Assembly (NCBI RefSeq): GCF_009789235.1
Contig: NZ_WSTB01000001.1
Location: forward strand, 706,062 to 770,061
Length of the DNA: 64,000 bases
Reading direction: 5' to 3'
From: Flavobacterium hydrocarbonoxydans
GTDB taxonomy: Bacteria; Bacteroidota; Bacteroidia; Flavobacteriales; Flavobacteriaceae
A model generated the notes under the pieces. The model was not told the DNA's origin. It did no database searches and saw only the letters and a list, made by a program, of their open reading frames with translations. The translations under genes and the position numbers were made by a program. This document shows, piece after piece, positions 18,083-26,548 of the stretch. Positions within the stretch are counted from its first letter, which is position 1, and every line of letters starts with the position of its first letter.

Positions 18083-18264
18083 AAGCTCAAGGAACGTGTC
18101 CTGTTTTGCGGTGGCAAAGGTATGACAACATTACGTTTCTCGCAACTATTTTGATGCTTTTTTTTAAGTTTTTTAAAACTTTTTTTTAAACCTCTTCACA
18201 ATCAAACGAATAGAATTAACAAAAGAACAACCTCAATTTAAATTTCAATCGAATTCGTTCAAAA

Positions 18265-18295
18265 TTTGAATATGTACAAATAAAGATTAAATTTG
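18265..18295 (+). promoter_or_regulatory. Promoter for the thiolase gene
   Basis: TTTG (18265-18268), 19 bp, then TAAATTTG (18288-18295) match the Bacteroidota promoter. The ATG at 18323 follows 27 bp later. Confidence 0.7.
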
Positions 18296-18322
18296 CTTTC
18301 ATTAACTAATAATACACAGAAA

Positions 18323-19501
18323 ATGAACAAAAGAGTTGTTATCGTTTCTGCCGTTAGAACACCTATCGGAAGTTTCATGGGAGGGTTATCTACCGTACCC
18401 GCACCAAAATTAGGTGCTGCCGCAATAAAAGGCGCACTACAAAAAATTAACCTTGACCCAAAATTAGTTGATGAAGTTTTTATGGGCAATGTGGTTCAGG
18501 CAGGAGTTGGTCAGGCTCCGGCACGCCAGGCTGCATTATTTGCAGGTTTATCAGAAGAAGTTGCCTGTACAACTGTAAACAAAGTATGTGCTTCCGGAAT
18601 GAAAGCCGTTATGTTTGGCGCACAAGCCATTGCTTGTGGTGATGCCGAAATTGTAGTAGCCGGAGGAATGGAAAACATGAGTTTGATTCCGCATTATGTA
18701 CAAATGCGTAACGGAAACAAATTTGGCCCTGCAACCATGCTTGATGGCATGCAGAAAGATGGTTTGACAGATGCTTACGATAATAGCGCAATGGGAGTTT
18801 GCGCCGATTTATGTGCGTCTGAATACAACATCAGCCGTGAGGAGCAGGATAATTATGCTATTCAATCGTATGAAAGAAGTGCTAAAGGCTGGGATGCCGG
18901 AAAATTCGATAATGAAATTGTTCCTGTAGAAGTTCCACAAAGACGTGGTGAGCCTGTTATTTTTTCTAAAGATGAAGAATACACCAATGTAAAATTGGAT
19001 AAAATTCCTTCATTAAGTGCCGTTTTTACCAAAGACGGAACTGTGACTGCTGCCAATGCTTCTACCATCAACGATGGAGCGGCTGCCGTAATCTTAATGT
19101 CTGAAGAAAAAGCTATTGCATTAGGATTAAAACCGCTTGCCTACATCAAAGGCTATGCAGATGCTGCTCAGGAACCAAAATGGTTTACCACAAGTCCTGC
19201 AAAAGCATTACCAAAAGCATTAGACAAAGCAGGAATTGCAATAACCGATGTTGATTATTTCGAATTCAACGAAGCATTCTCCGTAGTTGGTTTAGCCAAT
19301 GCTAAAATTCTTGGATTGGATAACGATAAAGTAAACGTAAATGGTGGAGCAGTATCATTAGGACATCCGCTAGGTTGCTCAGGTGTTAGAATCATTGTAA
19401 CTTTGCTAAATGTCTTAGAACAAAACAATGCCAAAACTGGTGCTGCAGCTATTTGTAATGGTGGCGGTGGAGCTTCGGCGATTGTTATCGAAAGAGCTTA
19501 A
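18323..19501 (+). CDS. Acetyl-CoA C-acyltransferase (thiolase)
   Basis: A 392-residue cytoplasmic thiolase from ATG 18323 (MNKRVVIVSAVRTPIGSFMG); ten extra upstream codons overlap the promoter and were rejected. The nucleophile lies in NKVCASGMKA (Cys89). The other catalytic signatures are NEAFSVVGLA, GGAVSLGHPLGCSG and CNGGGGASAIVIE. Length and motifs fit the biosynthetic or degradative acetyl-CoA acetyltransferase group: two acetyl-CoA to acetoacetyl-CoA or the reverse. It stands alone with its own promoter and terminator, so the pathway is not clear from context. Confidence 0.95.
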   Translation: MNKRVVIVSAVRTPIGSFMGGLSTVPAPKLGAAAIKGALQKINLDPKLVDEVFMGNVVQAGVGQAPARQAALFAGLSEEVACTTVNKVCASGMKAVMFGAQAIACGDAEIVVAGGMENMSLIPHYVQMRNGNKFGPATMLDGMQKDGLTDAYDNSAMGVCADLCASEYNISREEQDNYAIQSYERSAKGWDAGKFDNEIVPVEVPQRRGEPVIFSKDEEYTNVKLDKIPSLSAVFTKDGTVTAANASTINDGAAAVILMSEEKAIALGLKPLAYIKGYADAAQEPKWFTTSPAKALPKALDKAGIAITDVDYFEFNEAFSVVGLANAKILGLDNDKVNVNGGAVSLGHPLGCSGVRIIVTLLNVLEQNNAKTGAAAICNGGGGASAIVIERA

Positions 19502-19515
19502 AATAAATACAGTAC

Positions 19516-19553
19516 ATCAGGAGTTATTAATTCGTTGATAACTCCTGATTTTA
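19516..19553 (+). terminator. Rho-independent terminator after thiolase
   Basis: ATCAGGAGTTAT pairs perfectly with ATAACTCCTGAT across a 10-base loop and is followed by TTTT. Confidence 0.8.
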
Positions 19554-19572
19554 AATACATAAATTATCCTAA

Positions 19573-20334
19573 ATGTTCGGAATTTGCAATCTAGCCATAG
19601 CACCCATTCGGTTTGAACCAAGTGACAGAAGTGAAATTGTCACACAACTTTTGTTTGGCGAACATATCGAAATTTTAGAAAGGCAAAATCAATGGGCCAG
19701 AATTAAAATTCAATTCGACGGTTACGAAGGATGGATGGATTCTAAACAATACCAACTGATTTCGGAAGCAAACTACAATCAATTGAGCAATGAAGCCATT
19801 ATTTTAAATGCTGATTTGATTGATTACATTACTTCGCCAGATAATTTATTATTACCCATTCCGCTTGGAGCCTCATTATCCTTTTTGAATAATAGCGAAA
19901 TCAATACTAAAAACTTCGAATTCGAAGGGACCAGAACCAGCGGTATCAAACCCAAAAGTGCTTTAATCACTACTGCCTATATGTACTTGCATGCGCCCTA
20001 TCTTTGGGGCGGAAAAACACCTTTCGGTATCGATTGTTCCGGATTCACACAAATGGTTTACAAACTTAATGGCTACAAACTTACCCGTGACGCTTCTACA
20101 CAAGCCCTCGAAGGCGAACCTTTGAGTTTTATCGAAGAAAGTGAAGCTGGAGATTTGGCCTTTTTTGATAATGAAGAAGGAAGGATCACACACGTAGGCA
20201 TCATTATGGAGAACAATTACATCATTCACGCCTGCGGAAAAATACGTATCGATCGACTCGATCACTTAGGAATTTACAATCCCGAAATCAACAAACACAC
20301 TCATAAATTGCGTGTAATTAAGAAAATGATTTAA
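19573..20334 (+). CDS. NlpC/P60 family cell-wall peptidase
   Basis: A 253-residue protein. Residues 1-65 resemble an SH3b domain (YEGWMDSKQYQLIS). The NlpC/P60 catalytic domain follows (about 130-253): FGIDCSGFTQMVY with Cys155, RITHVGIIM with His207 and IIHACGKIRID with His219. C40 peptidases cleave D-Glu to meso-diaminopimelate type bonds in peptidoglycan peptides. There is no evident signal peptide, which suggests a cytosolic role in muropeptide recycling, like dipeptidyl-peptidase VI, or an unusual export route. Confidence 0.9.
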   Translation: MFGICNLAIAPIRFEPSDRSEIVTQLLFGEHIEILERQNQWARIKIQFDGYEGWMDSKQYQLISEANYNQLSNEAIILNADLIDYITSPDNLLLPIPLGASLSFLNNSEINTKNFEFEGTRTSGIKPKSALITTAYMYLHAPYLWGGKTPFGIDCSGFTQMVYKLNGYKLTRDASTQALEGEPLSFIEESEAGDLAFFDNEEGRITHVGIIMENNYIIHACGKIRIDRLDHLGIYNPEINKHTHKLRVIKKMI

Positions 20335-20341
20335 TTTTTTT

Positions 20342-20467
20342 GCCACAGATTAAAATGATTTTAATGATTTTAATCTTGGGAAAAGAAGGCAAAAAATAAA
20401 AAACACTAAAGATTAAACAATTTAGAAGATCAAAAAAAATCTGTGCTAATTCTTTTAATCTGTGGCC
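20342..20467. repeat. Palindromic repeat, CCACAGATTAAAA family
   Basis: The left arm begins GCCACAGATTAAAATGATT and the right arm ends with the complementary AATTCTTTTAATCTGTGGC. A related copy is at 45969, and half copies at 8376 and 58429. It fills the gap between two convergent genes. Confidence 0.7.
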
Positions 20468-20473
20468 AAAAAA

Positions 20474-21319
20474 CTACGCACTCAAACGAATTGTTTTTCT
20501 AAATTCAGAAGGGCTAATTGCATTTTGCTTTTTGAAGAATTTATTAAAGTGGCTTTCATCTGTAAAACCAAATTCATAAGCAATTTCATTAATTCGTTTA
20601 TCACTAAACTGCAAACGATGCTCGATGAGTTTCGTTTTGTAATTACTAATATATTGCTGCATCGTTTCATTGGCATGTTTCTTAAAATAACGCCCTAAAT
20701 ACGTATTCGAAATGCCAAAATACGCACTAATCGATTCAGCTTTTATCTTTTCAGGATAATAAATATTCGTCTGAATATATTGCAGAATATCTATGGCTCT
20801 TGCCTCACACCCAATATTTACCTGCTCTGGCAAATATTTCGCAATATTTCTCGCTACCACAATAATCAGCGTATTCACCAATTGCTGAATCAGTTCCTGA
20901 TTGTAAACATCCTTGTCCTGATGCTCGCGAATAATCGCTTCAACCATCACTTTTACCAAACATTTATCGGCATCATTTTTCAAAATACAGCCCGGCTGAT
21001 GATTCGCATTTTGCAAAATATATTCTAATCGCTGAATATTTTCGTTCTGCAAACTCGAATTCTTCAAATAAATATCATTAAATCTCAAAAAGAAAAAGCT
21101 CGTTTTGGTCTCAATTGTAAAGTTATGACAATCCTCTGGCGTCAGTAAAAACAAATGTCCCGCATCATATTCAAAAATATTTTTGTTGATACATTGCGAG
21201 CCAGTTCCTCCCAAAACATACACCAATTCAAAGAAATTATGGCGATCTCCAACATCCGGATATTCATCCAAAGTTTCAAAGGAAACCGTAAAAGGTTCGT
21301 ATAAATTTTCTTTTTTCAT
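20474..21319 (-). CDS. AraC family transcriptional regulator
   Basis: A 281-residue protein. The N-terminal cupin-like sensor domain (DRHNFFELVYVLGGTGSQCI, HLFLLTPEDCHNF) is followed by a double helix-turn-helix AraC domain (about 180-281): AESISAYFGISNTYLGRYFK and INEIAYEFGFTDESHFNKFF. It lies divergently from the quinone reductase operon at 21562, the usual arrangement for a local regulator of that operon. The effector is unknown. Confidence 0.92.
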   Translation of the reverse strand: MKKENLYEPFTVSFETLDEYPDVGDRHNFFELVYVLGGTGSQCINKNIFEYDAGHLFLLTPEDCHNFTIETKTSFFFLRFNDIYLKNSSLQNENIQRLEYILQNANHQPGCILKNDADKCLVKVMVEAIIREHQDKDVYNQELIQQLVNTLIIVVARNIAKYLPEQVNIGCEARAIDILQYIQTNIYYPEKIKAESISAYFGISNTYLGRYFKKHANETMQQYISNYKTKLIEHRLQFSDKRINEIAYEFGFTDESHFNKFFKKQNAISPSEFRKTIRLSA

Positions 21320-21430
21320 AACTAAAAATTAAATTGAAGTTGCAAAATTACATAAAAAACACAAATATATACCAATTAACAACCATAAAAACAGTATAAT
21401 TTTGCTAAACCAAATAACAATTAAGAATCA

Positions 21431-21533
21431 TTTGGGTGTGCCCCGCAGAAAAAGCGGGTCGGGCTATCCACAATATCTTTTGTTTTTTAAAGAAAAAAAC
21501 AAAAGGATATTTGCTCCTATCCCTCACACAAAA
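21431..21533. repeat. Flavobacterial hairpin element with attC-like outline
   Basis: The element starts TTTGGGTGTGCCCCGC and ends CCCTCACACAAAA. It holds a small stem (CCCGC/GCGGG) and a long inner stem (AATATCTTTTGTTTTTT against its complement). The short complementary ends (GGGTGTG/CACACA) and stacked imperfect stems recall integron attC sites, though no integrase is nearby. Single copy in this window, between divergent genes. Confidence 0.6.
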
Positions 21534-21561
21534 TCAGTAATTCATTAGAATATTTTAAAAC

Positions 21562-22167
21562 ATGAAAAAAGTATTTATTATCAACGGCGGACAAACGTTT
21601 GCTCATTCAGGCGGAAAATTCAATCAGACGGTACAAAGCTGGACCGAAGAATATCTTTCAAAAAACACTAATTACGAAGTAAAAACAACGAATATCAACG
21701 ACCAAATCGACCTTCAGACCGAAGTAGAAAAATTCGTTTGGGCCGATTTAATTATTTACCACACGCCAGTTTGGTGGTTCCAGATTCCGAATGGTTTCAA
21801 AAAATACATCGACGACGTTTTTACACAAGGACATCAAAACGGAATTTATAAAAATGACGGAAGAACCCGCACCAATCCTGATATCAATTACGGAACGGGC
21901 GGACTGTTACACGGTCGTAAATACCTGTTAACCACAAGTTGGAATGCACCTGCAACGGCTTTTACTTTACCCGGAGAATTCTTCGAAGAAACCTCTGTTG
22001 ACGATGGTGTAATGTTTGGTTTTCATAAAATGAATAAATTTGTAGGCATGAATCCCTTAGATAGTTTCCACTTTCACGATGTCGAAAAAGGCGCTACTTC
22101 TGAAAATATTAGTATCTTTAAAGAAGATTACACTTCGCATTTAGAACAAACTTTAAAAAACCTATAA
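21562..22167 (+). CDS. mdaB: NAD(P)H quinone reductase of the MdaB/flavodoxin-like family
   Basis: A 201-residue cytoplasmic flavoprotein. MdaB-like marks are MKKVFIINGGQTFAHSGGKF at the start, WADLIIYHTPVWWFQIPNGF, DDVFTQGHQNGIY and the C-terminal HKMNKFVGMNPLDSFHFHDV. The family reduces quinones by two electrons with NAD(P)H and FAD. It starts the operon opposite the AraC regulator and is followed 2 bp later by a YgiN-like monooxygenase; the same MdaB-YgiN pairing is known in enterobacteria, supporting a quinone redox cycle. Confidence 0.9.
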   Translation: MKKVFIINGGQTFAHSGGKFNQTVQSWTEEYLSKNTNYEVKTTNINDQIDLQTEVEKFVWADLIIYHTPVWWFQIPNGFKKYIDDVFTQGHQNGIYKNDGRTRTNPDINYGTGGLLHGRKYLLTTSWNAPATAFTLPGEFFEETSVDDGVMFGFHKMNKFVGMNPLDSFHFHDVEKGATSENISIFKEDYTSHLEQTLKNL

Positions 22168-22169
22168 TC

Positions 22170-22448
22170 ATGATTTCGATTACAGCCATTATAAAGAGCA
22201 AACTAGAAAATATTCAGGAAGTTCAGATTTTACTACAGCATCTGGTTTCAGAAACCCGAAAAGAAGCGGCCTGTGTGCGTTATGATTTACACACCACAGA
22301 AAATGTTTTCATCCTTTGGGAAGAATGGAAAGATCAGGCAGGACTTGACATCCATAACAATCAATCATATTTACAGGACTTTATTAAACAAAGCGAGGCT
22401 TTAGTAGCTTCACCCATTTTGGTTTATAAAACGGCTCAAATTTTATAA
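22170..22448 (+). CDS. Antibiotic biosynthesis monooxygenase domain (YgiN-like quinol monooxygenase)
   Basis: A 92-residue protein made of one ABM domain with ferredoxin-like fold: SITAIIKSKLENIQEVQILL, SETRKEAACVRYDLHTT, FILWEEWKDQAGLDIHN. It begins 2 bp after the quinone reductase stop, implying translational coupling. Small ABM proteins oxidise quinols or phenols without cofactors, so it may act with the reductase. Exact substrate unknown. Confidence 0.88.
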   Translation: MISITAIIKSKLENIQEVQILLQHLVSETRKEAACVRYDLHTTENVFILWEEWKDQAGLDIHNNQSYLQDFIKQSEALVASPILVYKTAQIL

Positions 22449-22512
22449 AAAATCTAACATAATTTTATTTAGTAAAAAACTAACTTGCTCGTTTTTTAAT
22501 TTCATCTAAATT

Positions 22513-22980
22513 ATGAGTAAATATCAAATTGCTGAAATAAATATTGCCAAAATGAAAGGGGTTGATATCAACGACCCGATCATGAAAGAATTTGTTGATA
22601 ATTTAGACACTGTAAATACTCTAGCCGAGCAAAGCGACGGTTTTGTGTGGCGCTTAAAAGATGACAGTTATAATGCCACAAGCCTAAACCCATACAATGA
22701 CGAACAGATTATTATCAATGTGTCAGTTTGGAAAAGCATTGAATCGCTGGAAAACTATATGTACAAAACTTTTCACAGCGAATTTTTAAGACGCCGTAAA
22801 GAATGGTTTCTTAAATTCGGAAAAGCCAGTACTGCCATGTGGTGGGTTCCTGAAGGACATATCCCGACACTGGATGAAGCGGTCGAAAAACTGGATTACT
22901 TACAGCAAAATGGCCCATCACAACTTGTTTTTGATTTGAGAAATAAATTTTCTGAACCAGAATTAGAAAATAAATTATGA
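22513..22980 (+). CDS. DUF3291 domain protein
   Basis: A 155-residue protein. The N-terminal YQIAEINIAKMKGVDINDPI, central DGFVWRLKDDSY and INVSVWKSIESLENYMYKT, and C-terminal WWVPEGHIPTLDEAVEKLDY fit DUF3291, a dimeric alpha-beta barrel family related to ABM monooxygenases. Function is not established. It is third in the likely operon after the quinone reductase and ABM genes, so a role in handling a reactive organic compound is plausible. It ends just before a large nested repeat. Confidence 0.85.
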   Translation: MSKYQIAEINIAKMKGVDINDPIMKEFVDNLDTVNTLAEQSDGFVWRLKDDSYNATSLNPYNDEQIIINVSVWKSIESLENYMYKTFHSEFLRRRKEWFLKFGKASTAMWWVPEGHIPTLDEAVEKLDYLQQNGPSQLVFDLRNKFSEPELENKL

Positions 22981-22988
22981 TTCTTTTT

Positions 22989-23238
22989 GCCACGAATTCA
23001 CGAATTATTACATTAACCTTAACCCGTTGGGTGTAATTAATAAAAATTTAATTAACACATAGAACACATAGATTTTATGATTTAAAAAAAAGGAAATTAA
23101 AAAAGAAACTCGTTTCTTCACACATAGCTATGTGTTTTAATGCAAGTGAAACGCCTTTTTTGAGTTCAATAAGCTATGTTTCTATGTGTTAAAAATAATT
23201 TCACCCAACTGGTTAACCTTAATTCGTGAATTCGTGGC
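22989..23238. repeat. Nested palindromic repeats (CACGAATT element around an ACACATAG element)
   Basis: The outer arms GCCACGAATTCACGAATTA (22989-23007) and their exact complement (23220-23238) enclose a second pair (AACCCGTTGGGTG against CACCCAACTGGTT). They also enclose a third element with arms TTAACACATAGAACACATAG (23052-23071) and CTATGTTTCTATGTGTTAA (23174-23192) and a central palindrome ACACATAGCTATGTGT (23120-23135). The inner element also occurs alone at 36643 and 38046. Confidence 0.9.
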
Positions 23239-23250
23239 TAATTTCATAAC

Positions 23251-23958
23251 CTACTTAATCCCTCCAAAAGCACCAAAACACATGTTTTTATGCAAAATTT
23301 CAACACTAGTAAAACCTACTTTTTTCATTAAACCCAATTGGTAGTTTATAGACCTTGGCGTATCTTCTTTTTCAACATAATCCAATACTTTTTGGCGGTA
23401 CTCTGCCCCTCCAATTCCCTCTAAATAATCTCCATAACGCTGCCAGGTGTACTCGTTTAATAACTCCGAATCCTGCGTAATCAAGTCAGAAATCATAAAA
23501 CATCCTCCTGGTTTTAACAACTTAAATATTTTAGCAAAAGTCGTTTCCCAATCCTGATCATCACGCAAATGATGCAAAACTGCTCCAGCCAAAATAATAT
23601 CAAAATGATTTTCTGGCAATTCAACTTCCCGGATATCACCTTGCTTCACCTCTACCCTTCCGTTTGTTTCTGCCGAAACTCTTTCTAAAGCTCTGTCCAA
23701 CATTGGCAAACTCAAATCGACCAAAGTGCAATTCAAATTCGGTACTTTCGAAAGCATTTTCAACGTATAATTTCCTGCTCCACAACCAATATCCAAAACA
23801 TTTTGGGCATTTGGAACAATTCGTTTACATGATTCTGTAATTAATTCTAACGAAATGGTAGCATCAATGGTAGCGACCTGTCCCGTTTCTAAATTCGAGA
23901 ATCTTTCGACATCATGGTCAAAACGTTCTCTGATTTCTTCAATAGTTGATTTTTTCAT
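23251..23958 (-). CDS. Class I SAM-dependent methyltransferase
   Basis: A 235-residue cytoplasmic protein. Motif I is VLDIGCGAGNYTLKM, the following acidic loop is CTLVDLSLPMLDRAL, and the later motifs are DIILAGAVLHHLRDD and LLKPGGCFMISDLI. These are typical of Methyltransf_11/25. The substrate cannot be predicted. It is divergent from the LysR regulator at 24177, which may control it. Confidence 0.88.
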   Translation of the reverse strand: MKKSTIEEIRERFDHDVERFSNLETGQVATIDATISLELITESCKRIVPNAQNVLDIGCGAGNYTLKMLSKVPNLNCTLVDLSLPMLDRALERVSAETNGRVEVKQGDIREVELPENHFDIILAGAVLHHLRDDQDWETTFAKIFKLLKPGGCFMISDLITQDSELLNEYTWQRYGDYLEGIGGAEYRQKVLDYVEKEDTPRSINYQLGLMKKVGFTSVEILHKNMCFGAFGGIK

Positions 23959-23977
23959 AGTTTCTGTTATTTTAATT

Positions 23978-24095
23978 TTTCACGCAGATTTGGCAGATTT
24001 AAGCAGGTCAGAAATGATTTCACTTTTCATTAGGAGTATTCTAAAATAAAAAATCTGCGCTAATCTGCTTAAATCCATTTTAAATCTGCGTGAAA
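23978..24095. repeat. Palindromic repeat, CACGCAGATTT family
   Basis: TTTCACGCAGATTTGGCAG with AGATTTAAGCAG on the left is answered by CTGCTTAAATCC and TTTAAATCTGCGTGAAA on the right, separated by about 60 bp. It occupies the methyltransferase/LysR divergent spacer, so any LysR operator must lie beside it. Confidence 0.7.
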
Positions 24096-24158
24096 TTATT
24101 TTTTATCAAAACTAGCATTTTGATATATACTTCAAAAAGACTTATTTTGTCAATTATT

Positions 24159-24175
24159 AATACTTAATAGGTATT
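24159..24175. promoter_or_regulatory. Possible LysR-type operator
   Basis: AATAC-TTAATAG-GTATT is an imperfect dyad directly before the LysR start codon. It fits the T-N11-A style of LysR boxes. Only position and symmetry support it. Confidence 0.35.
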
Positions 24176-24176
24176 T

Positions 24177-25055
24177 ATGGAATTGCGTCATCTGAAATAT
24201 TTTTTGGCTGTAGCCGAAGAATTAAATTTTACAAAAGCGGCGGAGAAACTATTTATTTCGCAACCACCTTTAAGCCGCCAAATCATTGAACTCGAAGAAG
24301 AAATTCAGGCTCGCTTATTCATTAGAAATAATAAAAAAGTCGAACTGACAGAAGCCGGAAAATATTTCAAAAAAGAAGTTAAAGAGCTATTTCTGAACCT
24401 AGAAAGCGTTACTTTAAAAACAAAAAAAATTGCAGAGAATGTTTCGGGCGAATTTAGAATCGCCTATATCAGTTCGATATATTCGGCAGCCATTTCAGAA
24501 TTGATACAGTTTTTGAAAGCGCAATTTCCTTATGTCAATTTCAAACTTTTTGAAATATCGACATCCAAACAAATTTCGGCTTTAGAACAAGGAAAAATAG
24601 ATTTAGGAATAGTCCGTTCACCCATAAAATCGCCTAAAATTAAATCGCAATTGTGGTTTCAGGACGGATTTTCGGTGGTTTTCAACAAACACCAGATAAG
24701 CATAAATTCAGAAAAAGATATTTTAAAATTAAAAGACGAAACTTTTGTATTTTTCAATAAAGATTATGCGCCGCATTATCATGAAGTTTTACTGGAACTT
24801 TGTGCTTTTTATGGCTTTACGCCAAAAGTCGTTCACGAATCCAATAATATCAATTCGATTGTGCAATTAGTCAAAAATGGCTTAGGGATTTCAATTGTTC
24901 CTTCTACTATTTCCAAAAACAACCAGGACTCAGCACTAGGATTTATCGAGTTAAAAGAAGTCAATCTCTTAACCGATGTTTCTCTAATCAGCTTAAAAGA
25001 AGACCATTCGGAAATCACAAAAACTGCAATTGATTTTTTATTGAAAAAAGAATAG
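24177..25055 (+). CDS. LysR family transcriptional regulator
   Basis: A 292-residue regulator. The winged helix-turn-helix is at residues 1-60 (MELRHLKYFLAVAEELNFTK, AEKLFISQPPLSRQIIELEE), followed by a periplasmic-binding-like effector domain (about 90-290). It is divergent from the methyltransferase and has no gene close downstream on its strand, so the methyltransferase is the most likely target besides itself. The effector is unknown. The stop codon overlaps the first base of a palindromic repeat. Confidence 0.93.
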   Translation: MELRHLKYFLAVAEELNFTKAAEKLFISQPPLSRQIIELEEEIQARLFIRNNKKVELTEAGKYFKKEVKELFLNLESVTLKTKKIAENVSGEFRIAYISSIYSAAISELIQFLKAQFPYVNFKLFEISTSKQISALEQGKIDLGIVRSPIKSPKIKSQLWFQDGFSVVFNKHQISINSEKDILKLKDETFVFFNKDYAPHYHEVLLELCAFYGFTPKVVHESNNINSIVQLVKNGLGISIVPSTISKNNQDSALGFIELKEVNLLTDVSLISLKEDHSEITKTAIDFLLKKE

Positions 25056-25124
25056 CCACGAATTCACGAATTTATTTTTTAGTTTGCGTATAGATTTAAA
25101 AATAAAAATTCGTGAATTCGTGGC
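25055..25124. repeat. Palindromic repeat, CCACGAATTCACGAATT family
   Basis: GCCACGAATTCACGAATT (25055-25072) and its exact complement (25107-25124) flank a 34-bp spacer. The repeat begins within the LysR stop codon. Other copies are at 22989, 46056 and 58477. Confidence 0.85.
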
Positions 25125-25221
25125 TAAAAAACCTTACAATTTATCACAACTTATTTTATACTTAAAAGCGAACTTTTAAATATCTTAGCAAATTATAATT
25201 CCCGTTAAAAAAATCAAGAAA

Positions 25222-26493
25222 ATGTCTGAGCAATCTTCTATTCAATGCCCAAGTTGCGGAACACCAATCGATGTAAATGATGTCTTAAAACACCAGTTAG
25301 AAGATAGTATCCGTAAAGAATTTCAACAAAAAGCTACTATTCAATCCAGAGAATTAGAGCTTAAGAACGAACAATTGGAGAAGGCAAAAGCCGAATTTGA
25401 AGCCAAAAAAAAGCAGGAAAACGAACTTTTTGCAGAACGTTTGGAGCGTGAGAAAAAAGCAGCTGAAAAAGAAATTACCGAAAAACTTAAAAATAAACTC
25501 GAAGAAGAAAACAAAGACCGTTTGACTTCGATGGAAAAAGAACTAACCGAGAAATCTGAGAAAATCCGTGAATTAAATAAAATGGAAGGCGAAATTGCCA
25601 AACTTCAGCGTGAAAAACTGGAGATGAAAGATGCGATTCAGGCTGAAGCCGAAAAGCAGCTTAACGCTACATTGATTCTCGAACGTGACAAAATCAGAAA
25701 ACAGGAAGACGATAAAAATGAGTTGAAATTTAAGGAATTGCAAAAACAACTCGAAGAACAAAAAAAGCTAACCGAAGAGATGAAACGCAAGCAAGAACAG
25801 GGTTCTATGCAATTGCAGGGTGAAGTAATGGAATTGGCAATCGAAGAATGGCTAGCCAATAATTTTCCGCTTGACAGTATCGATGAAGTAAAAAAAGGAG
25901 CCAATGGAGCCGATTGTCTTCAAATAGTAAACACCCGCGAATTGCAAAATTGCGGTTCTATTTATTACGAAAGCAAACGTACCAAAGCGTTTCAGCCCGC
26001 CTGGATTGAGAAATTCAAAAATGATATCCGAACCAAAAAAGCCAATATTGGTGTTTTAGTTACCGAAGTGATGCCTGCCGGAATGGAACGTTTAGGCATG
26101 CGAGACGGCATCTGGATTTGTACCTATGAAGAGTTTAAAGGTTTAAGTGCTGTATTGCGCCAATCGCTAATTCAGGTAAGTCAGGCTGTTCAGGCACAGG
26201 AAAACAAAGGCGATAAAATGGCGATGCTATATGATTTCCTGACCAGCAATGAATTCCGTTTGCAGATTGAAGGCATTGTAGAAGGTTTTACACAAATGCA
26301 AAATGATTTGGATTCAGAGAAAAGAGCGATGCAGCGTATCTGGAAACAACGTGAAAAACAAATCGAAAAAGTAGTCAATAACACGCTCGGAATGTACGGT
26401 TCTATTCGTGGCATTGCTGGAAATGCCGTTCAGACGGTTAGAGCTTTAGAACTTGATTTTGTTCCCGAAGACACTACTGAAGAACTGGAATAA
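25222..26493 (+). CDS. DUF2130 protein with zinc ribbon and coiled coil
   Basis: A 423-residue cytoplasmic protein. The N-terminus has a half zinc-ribbon (IQCPSCGTPIDVND). Residues about 35-200 are a charged coiled coil. The DUF2130 domain follows (about 205-390): EVMELAIEEWLANNFP, KKGANGADCLQIV, SIYYESKRTKAFQPAWIEKF, IGVLVTEVMPAGMERLGMRD and IWICTYEEFKGL. The order E, AD, ESK resembles PD-(D/E)XK nuclease cores, and the build recalls RmuC, so a nucleic-acid role is possible but not shown. It stands alone before the GH20 gene. Confidence 0.85.
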   Translation: MSEQSSIQCPSCGTPIDVNDVLKHQLEDSIRKEFQQKATIQSRELELKNEQLEKAKAEFEAKKKQENELFAERLEREKKAAEKEITEKLKNKLEEENKDRLTSMEKELTEKSEKIRELNKMEGEIAKLQREKLEMKDAIQAEAEKQLNATLILERDKIRKQEDDKNELKFKELQKQLEEQKKLTEEMKRKQEQGSMQLQGEVMELAIEEWLANNFPLDSIDEVKKGANGADCLQIVNTRELQNCGSIYYESKRTKAFQPAWIEKFKNDIRTKKANIGVLVTEVMPAGMERLGMRDGIWICTYEEFKGLSAVLRQSLIQVSQAVQAQENKGDKMAMLYDFLTSNEFRLQIEGIVEGFTQMQNDLDSEKRAMQRIWKQREKQIEKVVNNTLGMYGSIRGIAGNAVQTVRALELDFVPEDTTEELE

Positions 26494-26548
26494 TACGATA
26501 TTTAAAAAACTTTACAATTACTATTCCCTAACCACCAATTCACTAACC

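Noticed and set aside
17785..18189. Open frames of 73-134 codons across the tRNA cluster
   Set aside because: They are translations of tRNA-Arg, tRNA-Pro and tRNA-Ser genes in other frames; the cloverleaf structures explain the sequence.
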